This document shows, in pieces, positions 43,030-52,628 of a stretch of DNA of 64,000 nucleotides. Under the pieces are notes generated by a model. That model worked only from the letters and a program-made list of their open reading frames with translations. It had not been told where the DNA came from and made no database searches. Made by a program: the position numbers and the translations under genes. Each line of letters opens with the position of its first letter. Position 1 is the first letter of the stretch. Source of the stretch: Lentzea albidocapillata (GTDB taxonomy: Bacteria > Actinomycetota > Actinomycetes > Mycobacteriales > Pseudonocardiaceae); NCBI RefSeq assembly GCF_000719115.1, contig NZ_JOEA01000019.1, positions 1 through 64,000 of the forward strand. Direction: 5' to 3'.

Positions 43030-45285
43030 ATGACGTTCGGCGCCCGGCTGCTGTGGCACCGCAAGAACGCCGGGCTCAGCCAGGAAGAGCTCAGCGAGCG
43101 GTCCGGGGTGAGCGTCCGCGCGATCAGCGACATGGAACGCGGCCGCGCCCGTTCCCCGCAGCGCCGCACCACCGAGGCCCTGATCGACGCGCTGGACCTG
43201 GACGAACACGACCAGGCCGAACTGCGCCGGCTCGCCAGGACCGGCCGGGTCGCGCTCTCCGGCCCGGTCTGGTCACTCCCGATGTACGTGGCGGACCTCG
43301 TCGGCCGTGACGCCGAACTGGACGCCATCGCCCGCATGCCCAACGGGCTCGTGGTGCTGCATGGGGCTGCGGGCACCGGTAAGACGAGCCTCGCTGTGAG
43401 GGCCGCCCATCTGTTGGAGGGCAGCTTTCCGGACGGTCAGCTGCTCATCGACCTGGAGGGCTCCGCACAACCCCTCCAGCGGTTGCTCAAAGACCTCGGG
43501 GTGCCCGCCGAACACGTGCCGGAGGACGTGCACGGCCAGACGCGGCTCTACCGGTCGTTGCTCGCGGGCAAACGCCTGCTGCTCGTGCTCGACGGTGCGA
43601 GCACGGAGGAAGAGGTCCGCACACTGAGGGCGGATCCGGGCTGCCTCACGATCGTCACGTCCCGGCACAGGCTCGCCAGGCTGGCGGGCGCGACGTGGAT
43701 CCGGCTCGGCGGGCTCACCGAAACGTGCGCCGTCGAGCTGCTCGCGTCGATCATCGGCGCGCACCGCGTCGAGGCCGATCCCGGGACCGCGCGGGAACTC
43801 GTCCGGCTCTGCGGGACGTCGCCGCTCGCGCTCCGGATCGCGGGCAACCGGCTCGCCAGCCGTCCGCGCTGGCCTCTCGGTCACCTCGTGGAGCAGATCG
43901 AGGAACGCCGCCTGGCCGCGCTCACCGCGGGAGACCTGGACGTACGCGGCGCGTTCGAGGTGTCGCTCGCGCACCTGCCGGAGACCGCGCGGCTGGTGTT
44001 CCGGCGGCTCGGGCTGCTCGTCGGCACCCACGTCGGCCCGGAGCTCGCGGCCGAACTGGCCGGCATCACCGCCGGCGAGGCCGAACAGGCGCTGGAGGAC
44101 CTCACCGACGTCAGCCTCCTCGACCCCGACGACCACGGTTACGCGATCCACGGCCTCGTGCGGACGTTCGCCACCGGCCTGGTCGATGCCACCGACGACG
44201 ACGCGGACCGCAGGATGCTCGCCTGGCTCCTGGAGACCACGGTGGCCGCCGGAGTCCTCTTCGGACAGACGGGCGACGCCCGGCGGGTGAGTCCGCGGCG
44301 CAGGGCCTTCCCCGACGTCGCCACGGGACGGCGCTGGCTGGACGAGCACCGCGACCTGCTGCCCGAGATCGTCGAACGGGCGCGGGCCAGGGGTCTGCAC
44401 GAGGACGTGACCCGCGCGGTGATCGCCGTCTCGCACTACGCGGCCATCGAACCGGGCCTGGTCTGGGAACGCGTCTACCGCCTCGCCCTGGCCTCCGCGC
44501 GCGAGCCGTGGCAGGAGATCGTCGTGCGCGGTCAGCTCGGCTGGGCGCTGTTCGACGTCGCGCACCGGCCGGGACCGGCACTGGAGGTGCTGACCGGCGC
44601 GGCCCGGATCGCCGCGGAGTCGGGGGAGACCGGGCACCTCGGCTGGGTGTGGCTGATCGCGTCGGCCTCGCACTGCGGGCTCGGGCAGTTCGACGAGGCC
44701 GAACGGGTGTGCCTCAAGGCGATCGACTCGATGCACGAGCCGATGGACGAGCACTACGCACGGTCCGTGCTCGGCGTGCTGTGGCGGCTGATGAACCGCC
44801 CTATCGCAGCCGTGACGGCCCACGAAGAAGTAGCGAAGGAACAACGCGCCTACGCCAACACCATCTATGAACTCTCCGCATTGGGCCGCACGCTCGGATG
44901 GCTCGGCCTCGCGCTGATAGACGTCGACAGGCCGGACGACGCCGTCGAGGCACTCACCGAGGCCGAGGCCGTCTACAAGCGCGCTCAGATGGCGTCCTGG
45001 CTCGCCACGACCCTGTGGCACCGCGGCCTCGCCCACCGCGCCGCAGGCCGCCTCGCCGAGTCGGACGCGGACCTGGACCGGGCGCTCGCCGGGTTCCGCG
45101 CGCTGGGCGACGGTGTGGGGGAGATCGAGATCCTGCGGGAACTCGCGGACAACGCGGAGTCACGGGGTGACCACAGCGCGTGGCAGCGTCATCTGCGAGA
45201 CTCGCTCGCGGCGTGCGAACGGTGGGACACGGACGCGACGCGCGAGATCGCCGCCGAGATGCGGAAGTCCTTGTCCGGAGGGTGA
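43030..45285 (+). CDS. XRE-NB-ARC-TPR STAND regulator, copy 1
   Basis: A 751-residue signal-transduction ATPase. Residues 1-75 are an XRE helix-turn-helix (LLWHRKNAGLSQEELSERSG, ISDMERGRARSPQRRT). An NB-ARC domain follows: VVLHGAAGTGKTSLAVRAAH (P-loop, ~112), LLLVLDGASTEEEVRTL (Walker B) and LTIVTSRHRLARLAG (sensor). The C-terminal ~300 residues are TPR-like helical repeats (GWVWLIASASHCGLGQFDEA). Such proteins are ligand-activated transcription factors in actinomycetes. It begins 10 bases after the GntR gene and is followed by a paralogue 4 bases after its stop. Confidence 0.85.
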   Translation: MTFGARLLWHRKNAGLSQEELSERSGVSVRAISDMERGRARSPQRRTTEALIDALDLDEHDQAELRRLARTGRVALSGPVWSLPMYVADLVGRDAELDAIARMPNGLVVLHGAAGTGKTSLAVRAAHLLEGSFPDGQLLIDLEGSAQPLQRLLKDLGVPAEHVPEDVHGQTRLYRSLLAGKRLLLVLDGASTEEEVRTLRADPGCLTIVTSRHRLARLAGATWIRLGGLTETCAVELLASIIGAHRVEADPGTARELVRLCGTSPLALRIAGNRLASRPRWPLGHLVEQIEERRLAALTAGDLDVRGAFEVSLAHLPETARLVFRRLGLLVGTHVGPELAAELAGITAGEAEQALEDLTDVSLLDPDDHGYAIHGLVRTFATGLVDATDDDADRRMLAWLLETTVAAGVLFGQTGDARRVSPRRRAFPDVATGRRWLDEHRDLLPEIVERARARGLHEDVTRAVIAVSHYAAIEPGLVWERVYRLALASAREPWQEIVVRGQLGWALFDVAHRPGPALEVLTGAARIAAESGETGHLGWVWLIASASHCGLGQFDEAERVCLKAIDSMHEPMDEHYARSVLGVLWRLMNRPIAAVTAHEEVAKEQRAYANTIYELSALGRTLGWLGLALIDVDRPDDAVEALTEAEAVYKRAQMASWLATTLWHRGLAHRAAGRLAESDADLDRALAGFRALGDGVGEIEILRELADNAESRGDHSAWQRHLRDSLAACERWDTDATREIAAEMRKSLSGG

Positions 45286-45289
45286 GGGA

Positions 45290-47593
45290 ATGCGGGCGAC
45301 CACCTTCAGCGAGTTCCTGCGCTTCTACCGGCGCCGCAGGGGACTCACCCAGGAGGACCTCGCCGCCCGCACCGGCCTGGGCGTCCGCACGCTGAGCGAC
45401 CTCGAACGCGGCCGCGTGCACACCCCGCAGGCCCAGACGGTCGACCTGCTGGTGAGCGGGCTGGGTCTGCGGAACGAAGAGGCTGAAGGGTTCGTGGCGC
45501 TCGCACGGTCGTCAGAGGCATCGCAACCACGTCCCGAACGCACAGACTGCACGCCACCCGCCGCCGAGACGCTCATCGGCCGTGAAACCGAGCAGCAGCA
45601 GATAGCCGACTACATCAGCCGTGCGGCGACGTCGTCCGTGCTGGACGTCGTGGTCGTGCACGGACCTCCCGGCGTGGGGAAGACCTCTCTCGCGGTGGAC
45701 ACGGCGCACCGGTTCGCCGGTCGGTTCACCGACGGCTGCCTGCACCTCGACCTGCGCGGCATGGACCCGTCGCCGCTGTCTGCGGAACGGGCCATCGCGC
45801 GGCTGCTGCGGGCGTTCGGTGTGCCGGACGCCAAGATGCCGTCCGATCCGAACGACAGCCTGCGTCTCTACCGCTCGCTGCTGCGCGAACGGACCGTGCT
45901 GCTCGTGCTCGACAACGCCGCGAACGAGGCCCAGGTCCGGCCGCTGCTCGCCGTCAGTCCCGGCTCGCTCGTGCTCGTGACCAGCCGCAACGTGCTGGCG
46001 GGCCTGAACAGCCGCGCGCGGGTCGACCTCGGTCCGCTGAGGCACGACGGCGCCGTCGCACTGCTCGCCGCGACTGCCGGAGCCGGTCGGACCGCCGACC
46101 TGGAGTCGGCGGACCGGGTCGCGACGCTGTGCGGCGGGGTGCCGCTGGCGCTCGCCATCGCGGGCCGCACCACGTCGTCGTTGCGGCACCTCGCCGACCA
46201 GCTCTCCGACGAACGCGAACGGCTCGGCGTGCTCGCGACCGGCGACGTCCAGGTCCGTACCGCCTTCGAGCTGTCCTACCGTCTGCTCGCACCCGAGGTG
46301 GCGACCCTTTTCCGTCGGCTCGCGCTGATCCACGGCCCGGACACGTCCGTCGAACTCGCCGCCGTGGCGGCCGGAACCGACGACGCCGAGACATTGCTGG
46401 AGGAACTCGTGGACGCGAGTCTTCTCCGCGCGGGCGTTCCCGGCCGGTACTCGTTCCACGACCTGATCCGCGACTACGCGCGCGAGCGGCTGCACAGCGA
46501 CGAACCCGACGTGGAGACACACCGCCTGCGCACGCGCGACTGGCTGCTGGCCACCGCAACGAGTCACGCGTCGGCGTTCGTGCCGGACGACCAGGGCGCG
46601 GCCGAGCTGGCGGGCGCGGACCGCTGGCTGTCCAGGGAGCGCGCGAACTGGCGTGGCGCGTACCGCGAGGCGGTCGCCGACGGCGCTCATGAGCAGGTGC
46701 TGGCGCTGGCGAGGTCGATGCACTGGTACTCGGACCACCGCGGCACGGGCGAGCTGTGGCTGGAGGTCTACACGGCGGGCGTCGGCGCGGCGGCGGCACT
46801 GGGCGAAGAGGAGCAGCGGGCCCAGCAGCTCAACTTCGTGTGCTGGGTCTACATCGCGCGGCACACGAACATCACGATGGCCAAGCGGTGGCACCACGAG
46901 GCGTTGCGGGCGGCGCGGGAGTGCGGCTCGCTGACGGAGAGGGCCTGGGCGCACTACTACCGGGCGGGCATCGCGAACCGCGAGGGCAGCCAGGCGGACG
47001 GCGTCGTCCATGCCAGGCAGGCCGCCGAGCTGTTCCGGGAGGCGGGCCGGCCGATGGACGTGGTGTTCGCGCTGTCGTACTCGGGTGTTCTGCTGCAACG
47101 ACAGGGCCGATTCGACGAGGCCGTCGAAACGCACAGGGCGTGCGTCGAGCAGGAACGCGCGTTGCGAGCGGACCAGCGTGGCGTGGCGCTGGAGAACGCC
47201 GCCCAGCTGACGCTCCGCCTGGCGGACGCACTCGTCGAAGCCGGCGAGCACGACGAGGCGCTGAGCGTGGTGGCACGCGCCGAGGAACTCCTCGGACGAG
47301 GTGCGGCGAACCTGCTGTCGATGGTCAGGCACACCCGTGGCCGTGTGCTGGCCGCCGCCGGACGGTTCGCCGAGGCACGGGACCAGCTGGCCGGAGCGGT
47401 GGAGTCGCTGTCCGACCCGGAGCTCAAGGTGGCCGTGCTGATGGAGATCGCCGGGCTCTGCGACCGCGTCGGCGACCACGACGCCGCCGTCCGGCACCGG
47501 GTGCGGGCGCTGGCCGAGAGCGAGGGCTACGAGTCGCCCGGCATGACGAGGCTGCAGCACGATCTCGCGGAAGTGCTCGGCCTCTCAGCGTAG
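45290..47593 (+). CDS. XRE-NB-ARC-TPR STAND regulator, copy 2
   Basis: A 767-residue paralogue of the preceding gene. XRE domain: FSEFLRFYRRRRGLTQEDLA, LSDLERGRVHTPQAQT. NB-ARC: VVVHGPPGVGKTSLAVDTAH, VLLVLDNAANEAQVRPLLAV, LVLVTSRNVLAGL, and GGVPLALAIAGRT (GxP motif). TPR region: GSLTERAWAHYYRAGIANRE, YSGVLLQRQGRFDEAVETHR. ATG 45290 with GGAGGG upstream. Only 4 bases separate it from copy 1, so the two are one operon from tandem duplication. The end overlaps the convergent SsgA-like gene by 9 bases. Confidence 0.85.
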   Translation: MRATTFSEFLRFYRRRRGLTQEDLAARTGLGVRTLSDLERGRVHTPQAQTVDLLVSGLGLRNEEAEGFVALARSSEASQPRPERTDCTPPAAETLIGRETEQQQIADYISRAATSSVLDVVVVHGPPGVGKTSLAVDTAHRFAGRFTDGCLHLDLRGMDPSPLSAERAIARLLRAFGVPDAKMPSDPNDSLRLYRSLLRERTVLLVLDNAANEAQVRPLLAVSPGSLVLVTSRNVLAGLNSRARVDLGPLRHDGAVALLAATAGAGRTADLESADRVATLCGGVPLALAIAGRTTSSLRHLADQLSDERERLGVLATGDVQVRTAFELSYRLLAPEVATLFRRLALIHGPDTSVELAAVAAGTDDAETLLEELVDASLLRAGVPGRYSFHDLIRDYARERLHSDEPDVETHRLRTRDWLLATATSHASAFVPDDQGAAELAGADRWLSRERANWRGAYREAVADGAHEQVLALARSMHWYSDHRGTGELWLEVYTAGVGAAAALGEEEQRAQQLNFVCWVYIARHTNITMAKRWHHEALRAARECGSLTERAWAHYYRAGIANREGSQADGVVHARQAAELFREAGRPMDVVFALSYSGVLLQRQGRFDEAVETHRACVEQERALRADQRGVALENAAQLTLRLADALVEAGEHDEALSVVARAEELLGRGAANLLSMVRHTRGRVLAAAGRFAEARDQLAGAVESLSDPELKVAVLMEIAGLCDRVGDHDAAVRHRVRALAESEGYESPGMTRLQHDLAEVLGLSA

Positions 47594-47968
47594 GACGGTG
47601 CTCAGGAACGCGTCGGCGTCGAACCGTTCCGTGCCGCGCGGCACCAGCCGGTCGGTGGCGTCGAGGAACTTGCGCAGCGTGCCCGCCGGCACCTGGAAGA
47701 CCGTCATGTGCCGGTCGGAGACGAGCTCCAGCACCAGCACCCGGCTCGAATGCGGCCGCAACCGCACGTCGCCGTCACCCGCTCTCCTGCTCATGCCCTC
47801 GGCGAGCACGTCCCTGCCCACGACCCACGTGGTGGCCGAGCCGCCCGCGCGGAACCGCATCGTCACCGCGAACGGGTCTTCCGACCGGTAGAGCAGCTCG
47901 GTCTCGACCGGCGCGGTGGAGCCGTTCGGCAGGACGAAGTCGAAGACGGTGCGTGACGCGACCCGCAT
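47585..47968 (-). CDS. SsgA-like sporulation/cell-division protein
   Basis: A 127-residue SALP. The family pattern is seen as ETELLYRSEDPFAVTMRF, WVVGRDVLAEGMSRRAGDGD, VRLRPHSSRVLVLELVS and AGTLRKFLDATDRLVPRG. SALPs control septation and sporulation in morphologically complex actinomycetes, so this gene is evidence that the host differentiates. ATG 47968 has AAGGAG 5 bases upstream. It is surrounded by regulators. Confidence 0.9.
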   Translation of the reverse strand: MRVASRTVFDFVLPNGSTAPVETELLYRSEDPFAVTMRFRAGGSATTWVVGRDVLAEGMSRRAGDGDVRLRPHSSRVLVLELVSDRHMTVFQVPAGTLRKFLDATDRLVPRGTERFDADAFLSTVLR

Positions 47969-48190
47969 CGGCACTCCTTGTGGTGTTCGTGAGGGGTACA
48001 CAGGGAATCACGTAATGGGCAACGAATTGGTTCAAGAGGCGCCGTTGTCATTACCAATTGATTGGTCGAATGGTTTCGCGTTCTCGGCGGGTGCTTCGAC
48101 GCCCGATGTTGTGCGAAGGGGCAGACCTGCGGAACTTCTGCCGGTGCTTCTGCATGGTCCTGAGGGACGGCCCGCGATTTGCTGGTTGAC

Positions 48191-50134
48191 ATGGTCGCCC
48201 CACTTAGCCCCGGTCACGTGGGCACCGCCGTGCGCAGGGCGGGTGGCCTGCTCGTCGGACGTGGGCGGGAGATCGCCGTCCTGACGGAGGCGCTGAGCGG
48301 TGGCGCTCGCTCGTGCGTTGTGCATGGTGCAACTGGTATGGGTAAAAGCGCATTGCTGTCCGTTGCTTCTTCAATCGCGGTGCGCAGCGGATTGCGGCCG
48401 GTTCGCGGATTGCGGGCGTTGAGCGGGGTCGACAGCCACACGGTGCTGGTGGTCGACGACGCCGAGCGGCTGTGCGCGGAGGAGGCCGACCGGCTGGCCC
48501 GATTCCGGGGCGCGGTGCTGCTCGCGGGCGACTGCGATCCGGACGTGCTGGCGGTCGTGGACGCCGTGCGGGTGCCGTTGCGGCCGATCGACGGCGAGGC
48601 GGTCGCGGAGATGATCCGGCGGCGGTTCGACGCCGAGGTCACGCCGGAGCTGGCCGCGTTGTGCCTGGAGTACAGCGGCGGGGCTCCCGGCGTGCTGAGC
48701 GACGTCCTGGACGTGGTCACGGACCTGTCCTCGTTGCGCGCCATGCTTCCCGGCCTGCGGCTGCCGCGCCTGCTGCGGGCCGTGCGCCGGAGCTGGGAGG
48801 TGCTGGACGCCGACGCGGTCGCGGTCGCCCGTGCGCTGGCTGTGCTGGGCAGCGCGCCTCTCGACGTGGTGTGCGAGGTCGCCGGAATGGGGTCGTTCCG
48901 CACCTTGGCCGCGTTCGAACGCCTGGTCGACGCGCGTCTCGCCGTCGACGAGCCGATGCGCGTCCAGTCGCCCGCGCTGAGCCATGCGATCCGGCACGAG
49001 ATGACTCCCGAGTCGCGCGAGTCCCTGCACCGCGCCGCTGCCGAGGCCCTGCATCGGCGATGCGATCCGCCGGTCGCCGTCGCCGAGCACGTGGTGGCGT
49101 GCGCGGAACCCGTCGGGGCGCCGTGGGTGGCGCCGGTGCTGCACGGGGCGGCGCGGCTGCACCAGGCGGCCGGGCGGCCGGAGCAGGCGGTGAGGTGCCT
49201 GCGCGCCGCTCTACGGGAGCCGTCGGACGGCGAGATCGCGGAGCACGTGGCCGTGGCGATGGCGGAACTCCACCTGCGGTGCGGTATCGCACCTCGAGCC
49301 GACGAACTCGCCCGGCAGCGGCCCGCCGCGGGGGAGTGGTTCGACGCGGTGGTGCTCGACTGGCAGTGCGACGAGGACCTGCTCGGCCACTCGGCCGCGC
49401 CCATCGTGCCGGAGGATCCCGAACGGGTCCTGCGGGACCTCCCGGAGAACGGGCCGCGAATCGTTCCGCTCGCTCTCGCCGGACTCGGTCTGCTGCGCCG
49501 GGGTTCCGAACGGATGGTGCTGGATCTCGCGCCACAGCTGCGAGGCCGGCTCGTCGGCGCGGAACGGGACTGGCTGACCGCGCTGGAGATGTGGGCTCAT
49601 CGCGCCGGCGGCGACCATGCCGAGGTCTCCCGGCTGATGCGCGAACTCGCCCAGGCGTCACCGTTGCGGGGCTGCGTGGCGCTGGGGGCGGCGGCGTTCG
49701 TCGCGTCCTGTGTGGACGCGGGCCGCCCTGGCGAGGCGCGGGAGATGTTGGTGCGGCTCGGTTACACGGGAACGCTACCGCCGGTCTGGACGTGCACGCT
49801 GTTGCTGCACCAGCGCGCCCGCATGCATCTCGCGCTCGGAGCAGCCCGTGCCGCGCTGGCCGACGCCGAACGCGCCGGGGCGGCCGAGCTGGCGGACCAG
49901 GCGCGGGCGGCGCTGGGCCGGGAGCACCGGGCACCGCGCGGGGCGGCGTGGGACAGGCTGACGCCGCACGAGTCGCGAATAGTCTTGCTGGTGCTGGAAG
50001 GCGAGACGAATCGGTCGATCGCGGCGCGGTTCAGCGTCACGCAGCGGGCGGTCGAGCTGCACCTCACCCGCGTCTACCGCAAGGTCGGCATCAGCAGGCG
50101 AGTACAGCTCTCCTCCGTCTTCGGATCTGCCTAG
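48191..50134 (+). CDS. LuxR-family ATPase (LAL-type) regulator
   Basis: A 647-residue large ATP-binding LuxR protein. P-loop: SCVVHGATGMGKSALLSVA (about residue 40). Walker B: TVLVVDDAERLC. The long helical middle is TPR-like. The C-terminal LuxR helix-turn-helix is LTPHESRIVLLVLEGETNRS followed by VTQRAVELHLTRVYRKVGIS. LALs activate pathway-specific genes. It is shorter than the usual ~900 residues. ATG 48191 was chosen; TTG 48179 is possible. The 220-base upstream gap has an AT-richer patch near 48050-48065 (ATTACCAATTGATTGG) that may hold its promoter. Confidence 0.8.
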   Translation: MVAPLSPGHVGTAVRRAGGLLVGRGREIAVLTEALSGGARSCVVHGATGMGKSALLSVASSIAVRSGLRPVRGLRALSGVDSHTVLVVDDAERLCAEEADRLARFRGAVLLAGDCDPDVLAVVDAVRVPLRPIDGEAVAEMIRRRFDAEVTPELAALCLEYSGGAPGVLSDVLDVVTDLSSLRAMLPGLRLPRLLRAVRRSWEVLDADAVAVARALAVLGSAPLDVVCEVAGMGSFRTLAAFERLVDARLAVDEPMRVQSPALSHAIRHEMTPESRESLHRAAAEALHRRCDPPVAVAEHVVACAEPVGAPWVAPVLHGAARLHQAAGRPEQAVRCLRAALREPSDGEIAEHVAVAMAELHLRCGIAPRADELARQRPAAGEWFDAVVLDWQCDEDLLGHSAAPIVPEDPERVLRDLPENGPRIVPLALAGLGLLRRGSERMVLDLAPQLRGRLVGAERDWLTALEMWAHRAGGDHAEVSRLMRELAQASPLRGCVALGAAAFVASCVDAGRPGEAREMLVRLGYTGTLPPVWTCTLLLHQRARMHLALGAARAALADAERAGAAELADQARAALGREHRAPRGAAWDRLTPHESRIVLLVLEGETNRSIAARFSVTQRAVELHLTRVYRKVGISRRVQLSSVFGSA

Positions 50135-50691
50135 AGCAAACCCGAACGCAGCGCCCACGCCACCGCGTGCACCCGGTTGCGTAGCCCGAACCGTTCCAGC
50201 AGCTGGTGCAGCGCGTACTTCACGGTCCGCTCCGAGCAGAACAGCTGCGCGGCGACCTCCGCGATCGTCGCGCCGTCAGCCAGCAGCTTCAGCAGCTGCA
50301 GGTCGCGGTCGTTCAACACCGGCGAGCGGTCCTGCACCGCATGGCCGCCGAGGAGCAGCTTGATCAGCCGTTCGGCGTTGACATCCGCCCGCCGCAACGG
50401 AACCGCCAGCCCGGCCTGGGCCGCGATCGACGGGGTGAGGTCGTGCACTCGGGCCGCGATCACGACGATCTTGGGCGAGCCGCAGGCCCTCAGCCGTGCG
50501 GCCTGTTGCGCGCACAGCTCGTTCACCAGGGCCAGCAGCACGTGCGCGTCCGAGCGCTCTTGGACCACCCGCACGCGCGGTGAGTTCTTCAACAGGTGCG
50601 TCACGCCGGCCGCGCTGATCAGGTCACGGGACTCCACCGCCACGCGCACCGGTTCGATTCCGGAGTCCACGGTTGCCAGGGCACTACTCAT
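50131..50691 (-). CDS. LuxR-type regulator with degenerate receiver domain
   Basis: A 186-residue regulator. The C-terminal helix-turn-helix is clear (LNDRDLQLLKLLADGATIAE, LFCSERTVKYALHQLLERFG). The N-terminal ~115 residues have receiver-like order (VRVAVESRDLISAAGVTHLL, PKIVVIAARVHDLTP, GLAVPLRRADV) but lack the phospho-acceptor Asp and the Asp pair, so it cannot be a normal two-component receiver. ATG 50691 gives the compact form; the longer frame is not coding-like. It converges on the LAL gene with a 4-bp overlap. Confidence 0.72.
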   Translation of the reverse strand: MSSALATVDSGIEPVRVAVESRDLISAAGVTHLLKNSPRVRVVQERSDAHVLLALVNELCAQQAARLRACGSPKIVVIAARVHDLTPSIAAQAGLAVPLRRADVNAERLIKLLLGGHAVQDRSPVLNDRDLQLLKLLADGATIAEVAAQLFCSERTVKYALHQLLERFGLRNRVHAVAWALRSGLL

Positions 50692-50710
50692 GACACGATC
50701 GTGCGAGCTT

Positions 50711-51433
50711 TCAGCGGCTGTCCACTTCGGAAAACCGAACCGATCCGAGCAGAACCTGCCGGTCGTTCGCGAACGTGCGGAACTCGCCGGTCGGCCAGCG
50801 CTCGATCCGGAGCTCGTCACCGGGCGTCACGGGCGCGGTGAACCGGGCGTGCAGCTCGGTGAAGTCCAGGCCGCGCACGGTGATCCCGAGCGTGCACAGG
50901 CCGTGCAGGATGGGTTTCGCGAACCCGGCCCGGCGCGCGAACCCGGCGTCGTGGTGCATCGGGTTCACGTCACCGGTCTCGCGGTACCGCAGGGCCTGGT
51001 CCTCCGTCGTCTGGAAGAAGCCGACCTCGGGAGCGGTGCCGGGGACGGCGAACTCGCGCGTCTCACCACGTTCGCCGCCGAAACCGCCTTCGCCCTTGAG
51101 GAAACAGGACGACCGCGTGCTCGCGTAGCCGGACTCCCAGGTGCTGACGACGAGAGCGCCCGATCCCTTGTCATAGATGTCGGTGACGGTCTTCGTGACG
51201 ACCGTGGAACCGTGCGCCGGGAGCCTCCCGTGCAGCCACAACGACTGCTCGGCGTGCAGGACCTGGGTCATGTCGGCGCCGGTCAGGCCTAGTTGCGGGC
51301 CGCCGTGCTGCAGCAACGGGATGGCGAACGCGGGGGAGTAGCCGCCGACCGCCGCCGCGTACACCCCGGCGTCGCCGGCCGACCAGGTGCGGACCTGTCG
51401 TTCGACGACGCCGAGGATGTCGTGGCTGAGCAT
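50711..51433 (-). CDS. MaoC-family dehydratase (hot-dog fold)
   Basis: A 240-residue double hot-dog protein resembling R-specific enoyl-CoA hydratase 2. The active-site region is YRETGDVNPMHHDAGFARRA (Asp and His of the hydratase motif), then GFAKPILHGLCTLGI. The N-terminal half lacks these residues, as is usual. It hydrates trans-2-enoyl-CoA. It lies 15 bases downstream of an acyl-CoA dehydrogenase gene, consistent with a small beta-oxidation operon under the TetR at 53815. Confidence 0.85.
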   Translation of the reverse strand: MLSHDILGVVERQVRTWSAGDAGVYAAAVGGYSPAFAIPLLQHGGPQLGLTGADMTQVLHAEQSLWLHGRLPAHGSTVVTKTVTDIYDKGSGALVVSTWESGYASTRSSCFLKGEGGFGGERGETREFAVPGTAPEVGFFQTTEDQALRYRETGDVNPMHHDAGFARRAGFAKPILHGLCTLGITVRGLDFTELHARFTAPVTPGDELRIERWPTGEFRTFANDRQVLLGSVRFSEVDSR

Positions 51434-51448
51434 CACCCCAACATAGGG

Positions 51449-52618
51449 CTACCCGAGCGTGCCGCGGATGTTCGCGTGGCCCTTGAGCAGGTTGCGGGCG
51501 ATCGTGCGGCGCTGGATCTCGTCGGTGCCCTCGTAGATGCGCAGCAGCCGCAGTTCGCGGTACCAGCGCTCGATCGGCAGCTCACGGGTGTAGCCCATGC
51601 CGCCGTGGATCTGGAGCACGCGGTCGACGATCTCGTTGGCCTTGATGCCGCCGTAGAGCTTCGCGATCGACTGCGCCTGCCGCGAGTCCTGCTTCTGGTC
51701 GACGAGCCACGCGGCGTGCAGCACGAGCCAGCGCAGTGCCTCGATCTCGACCGCGGAGTCGGCGATCATCCACTGGATGGCCTGGTAGTCGGCGATGGGC
51801 TGGCCGAACGTGACGCGGTTCTTGGCCTGCTCGATCGCCATCTCGACCAGCCGCTCGACGCTGCCGAGCGCGCGGGCGGGCAGCAGGTAGCGGCCCTGGC
51901 CGATCCACTGCATCGCGAGGTGGAAGCCCTTGCCGACCTCACCGAGGACGTTCTCCTCGGGCACGCGGACGTTGTCGAACACGAGCGCCGCCGGGCCCCA
52001 CTGGCCCATCGTGGGGATGGGCTCGGACTTCCAGCCCATGTCGCGGTCGACGAGGAAGCACGTGACGCCGCCGTCGGCGCCCTTCTCCTTGTCCGTCACG
52101 GCGAACACCATGACGAAGTCGGCCTCATTGCCCTGGGTGATGAACGTCTTCTCGCCGTTGATCACCCACTCGTTGCCGTCCTTGACAGCGGACGTGCGGA
52201 TGGCCTTGGCGTCACTGCCGGCACCGGGTTCGGTGATCGCGAAGCACGACACGCGTTCGCCGGAGATCGTCGGCAGCAGGTAGCGCTGCTTCTGCTCCTC
52301 GTTGCCGTGGAACAGGATGTTGTCCGCGTAACCGCCGAAGCGGAACGGGACGAAACTGCGGCCCAGTTCGGCTTCGAGGAGCGCGGTCATCACGGCGCCG
52401 AGGCCCATGCCACCGAACTCCTGCGGCGTGAGGACACCGAAGAACCCGGCCTGCTTGGCCTTGTCCTGCAGTTCCTTCAGCTCGTCCCGCGTGAGACCCG
52501 GCTGGCCCGCGCGTTCGCGGCGCAGCACCTCGGGCTCCAGCGGGATGATCTCCTTGCGCACGAAGGTCCGCACCCAGTCGCGGATCTCCTTCTGCTCCTC
52601 GTCGAGCGTGAAGTCCAT
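51449..52618 (-). CDS. Acyl-CoA dehydrogenase
   Basis: A 389-residue FAD-dependent acyl-CoA dehydrogenase. Family features: CFAITEPGAGSDAKAIRTSA (FAD/substrate loop), WVINGEKTFITQGNEADFVM, and the catalytic Glu in LRIYEGTDEIQRRTIARNLL. N-terminal DFTLDEEQKEIRDWVRTFV is typical. It makes the trans-2 double bond of acyl-CoA and passes electrons to ETF. It follows a second acyl-CoA dehydrogenase by 10 bases and precedes a MaoC gene, forming one operon. Confidence 0.93.
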   Translation of the reverse strand: MDFTLDEEQKEIRDWVRTFVRKEIIPLEPEVLRRERAGQPGLTRDELKELQDKAKQAGFFGVLTPQEFGGMGLGAVMTALLEAELGRSFVPFRFGGYADNILFHGNEEQKQRYLLPTISGERVSCFAITEPGAGSDAKAIRTSAVKDGNEWVINGEKTFITQGNEADFVMVFAVTDKEKGADGGVTCFLVDRDMGWKSEPIPTMGQWGPAALVFDNVRVPEENVLGEVGKGFHLAMQWIGQGRYLLPARALGSVERLVEMAIEQAKNRVTFGQPIADYQAIQWMIADSAVEIEALRWLVLHAAWLVDQKQDSRQAQSIAKLYGGIKANEIVDRVLQIHGGMGYTRELPIERWYRELRLLRIYEGTDEIQRRTIARNLLKGHANIRGTLG

Positions 52619-52628
52619 TTCTTTCCTT

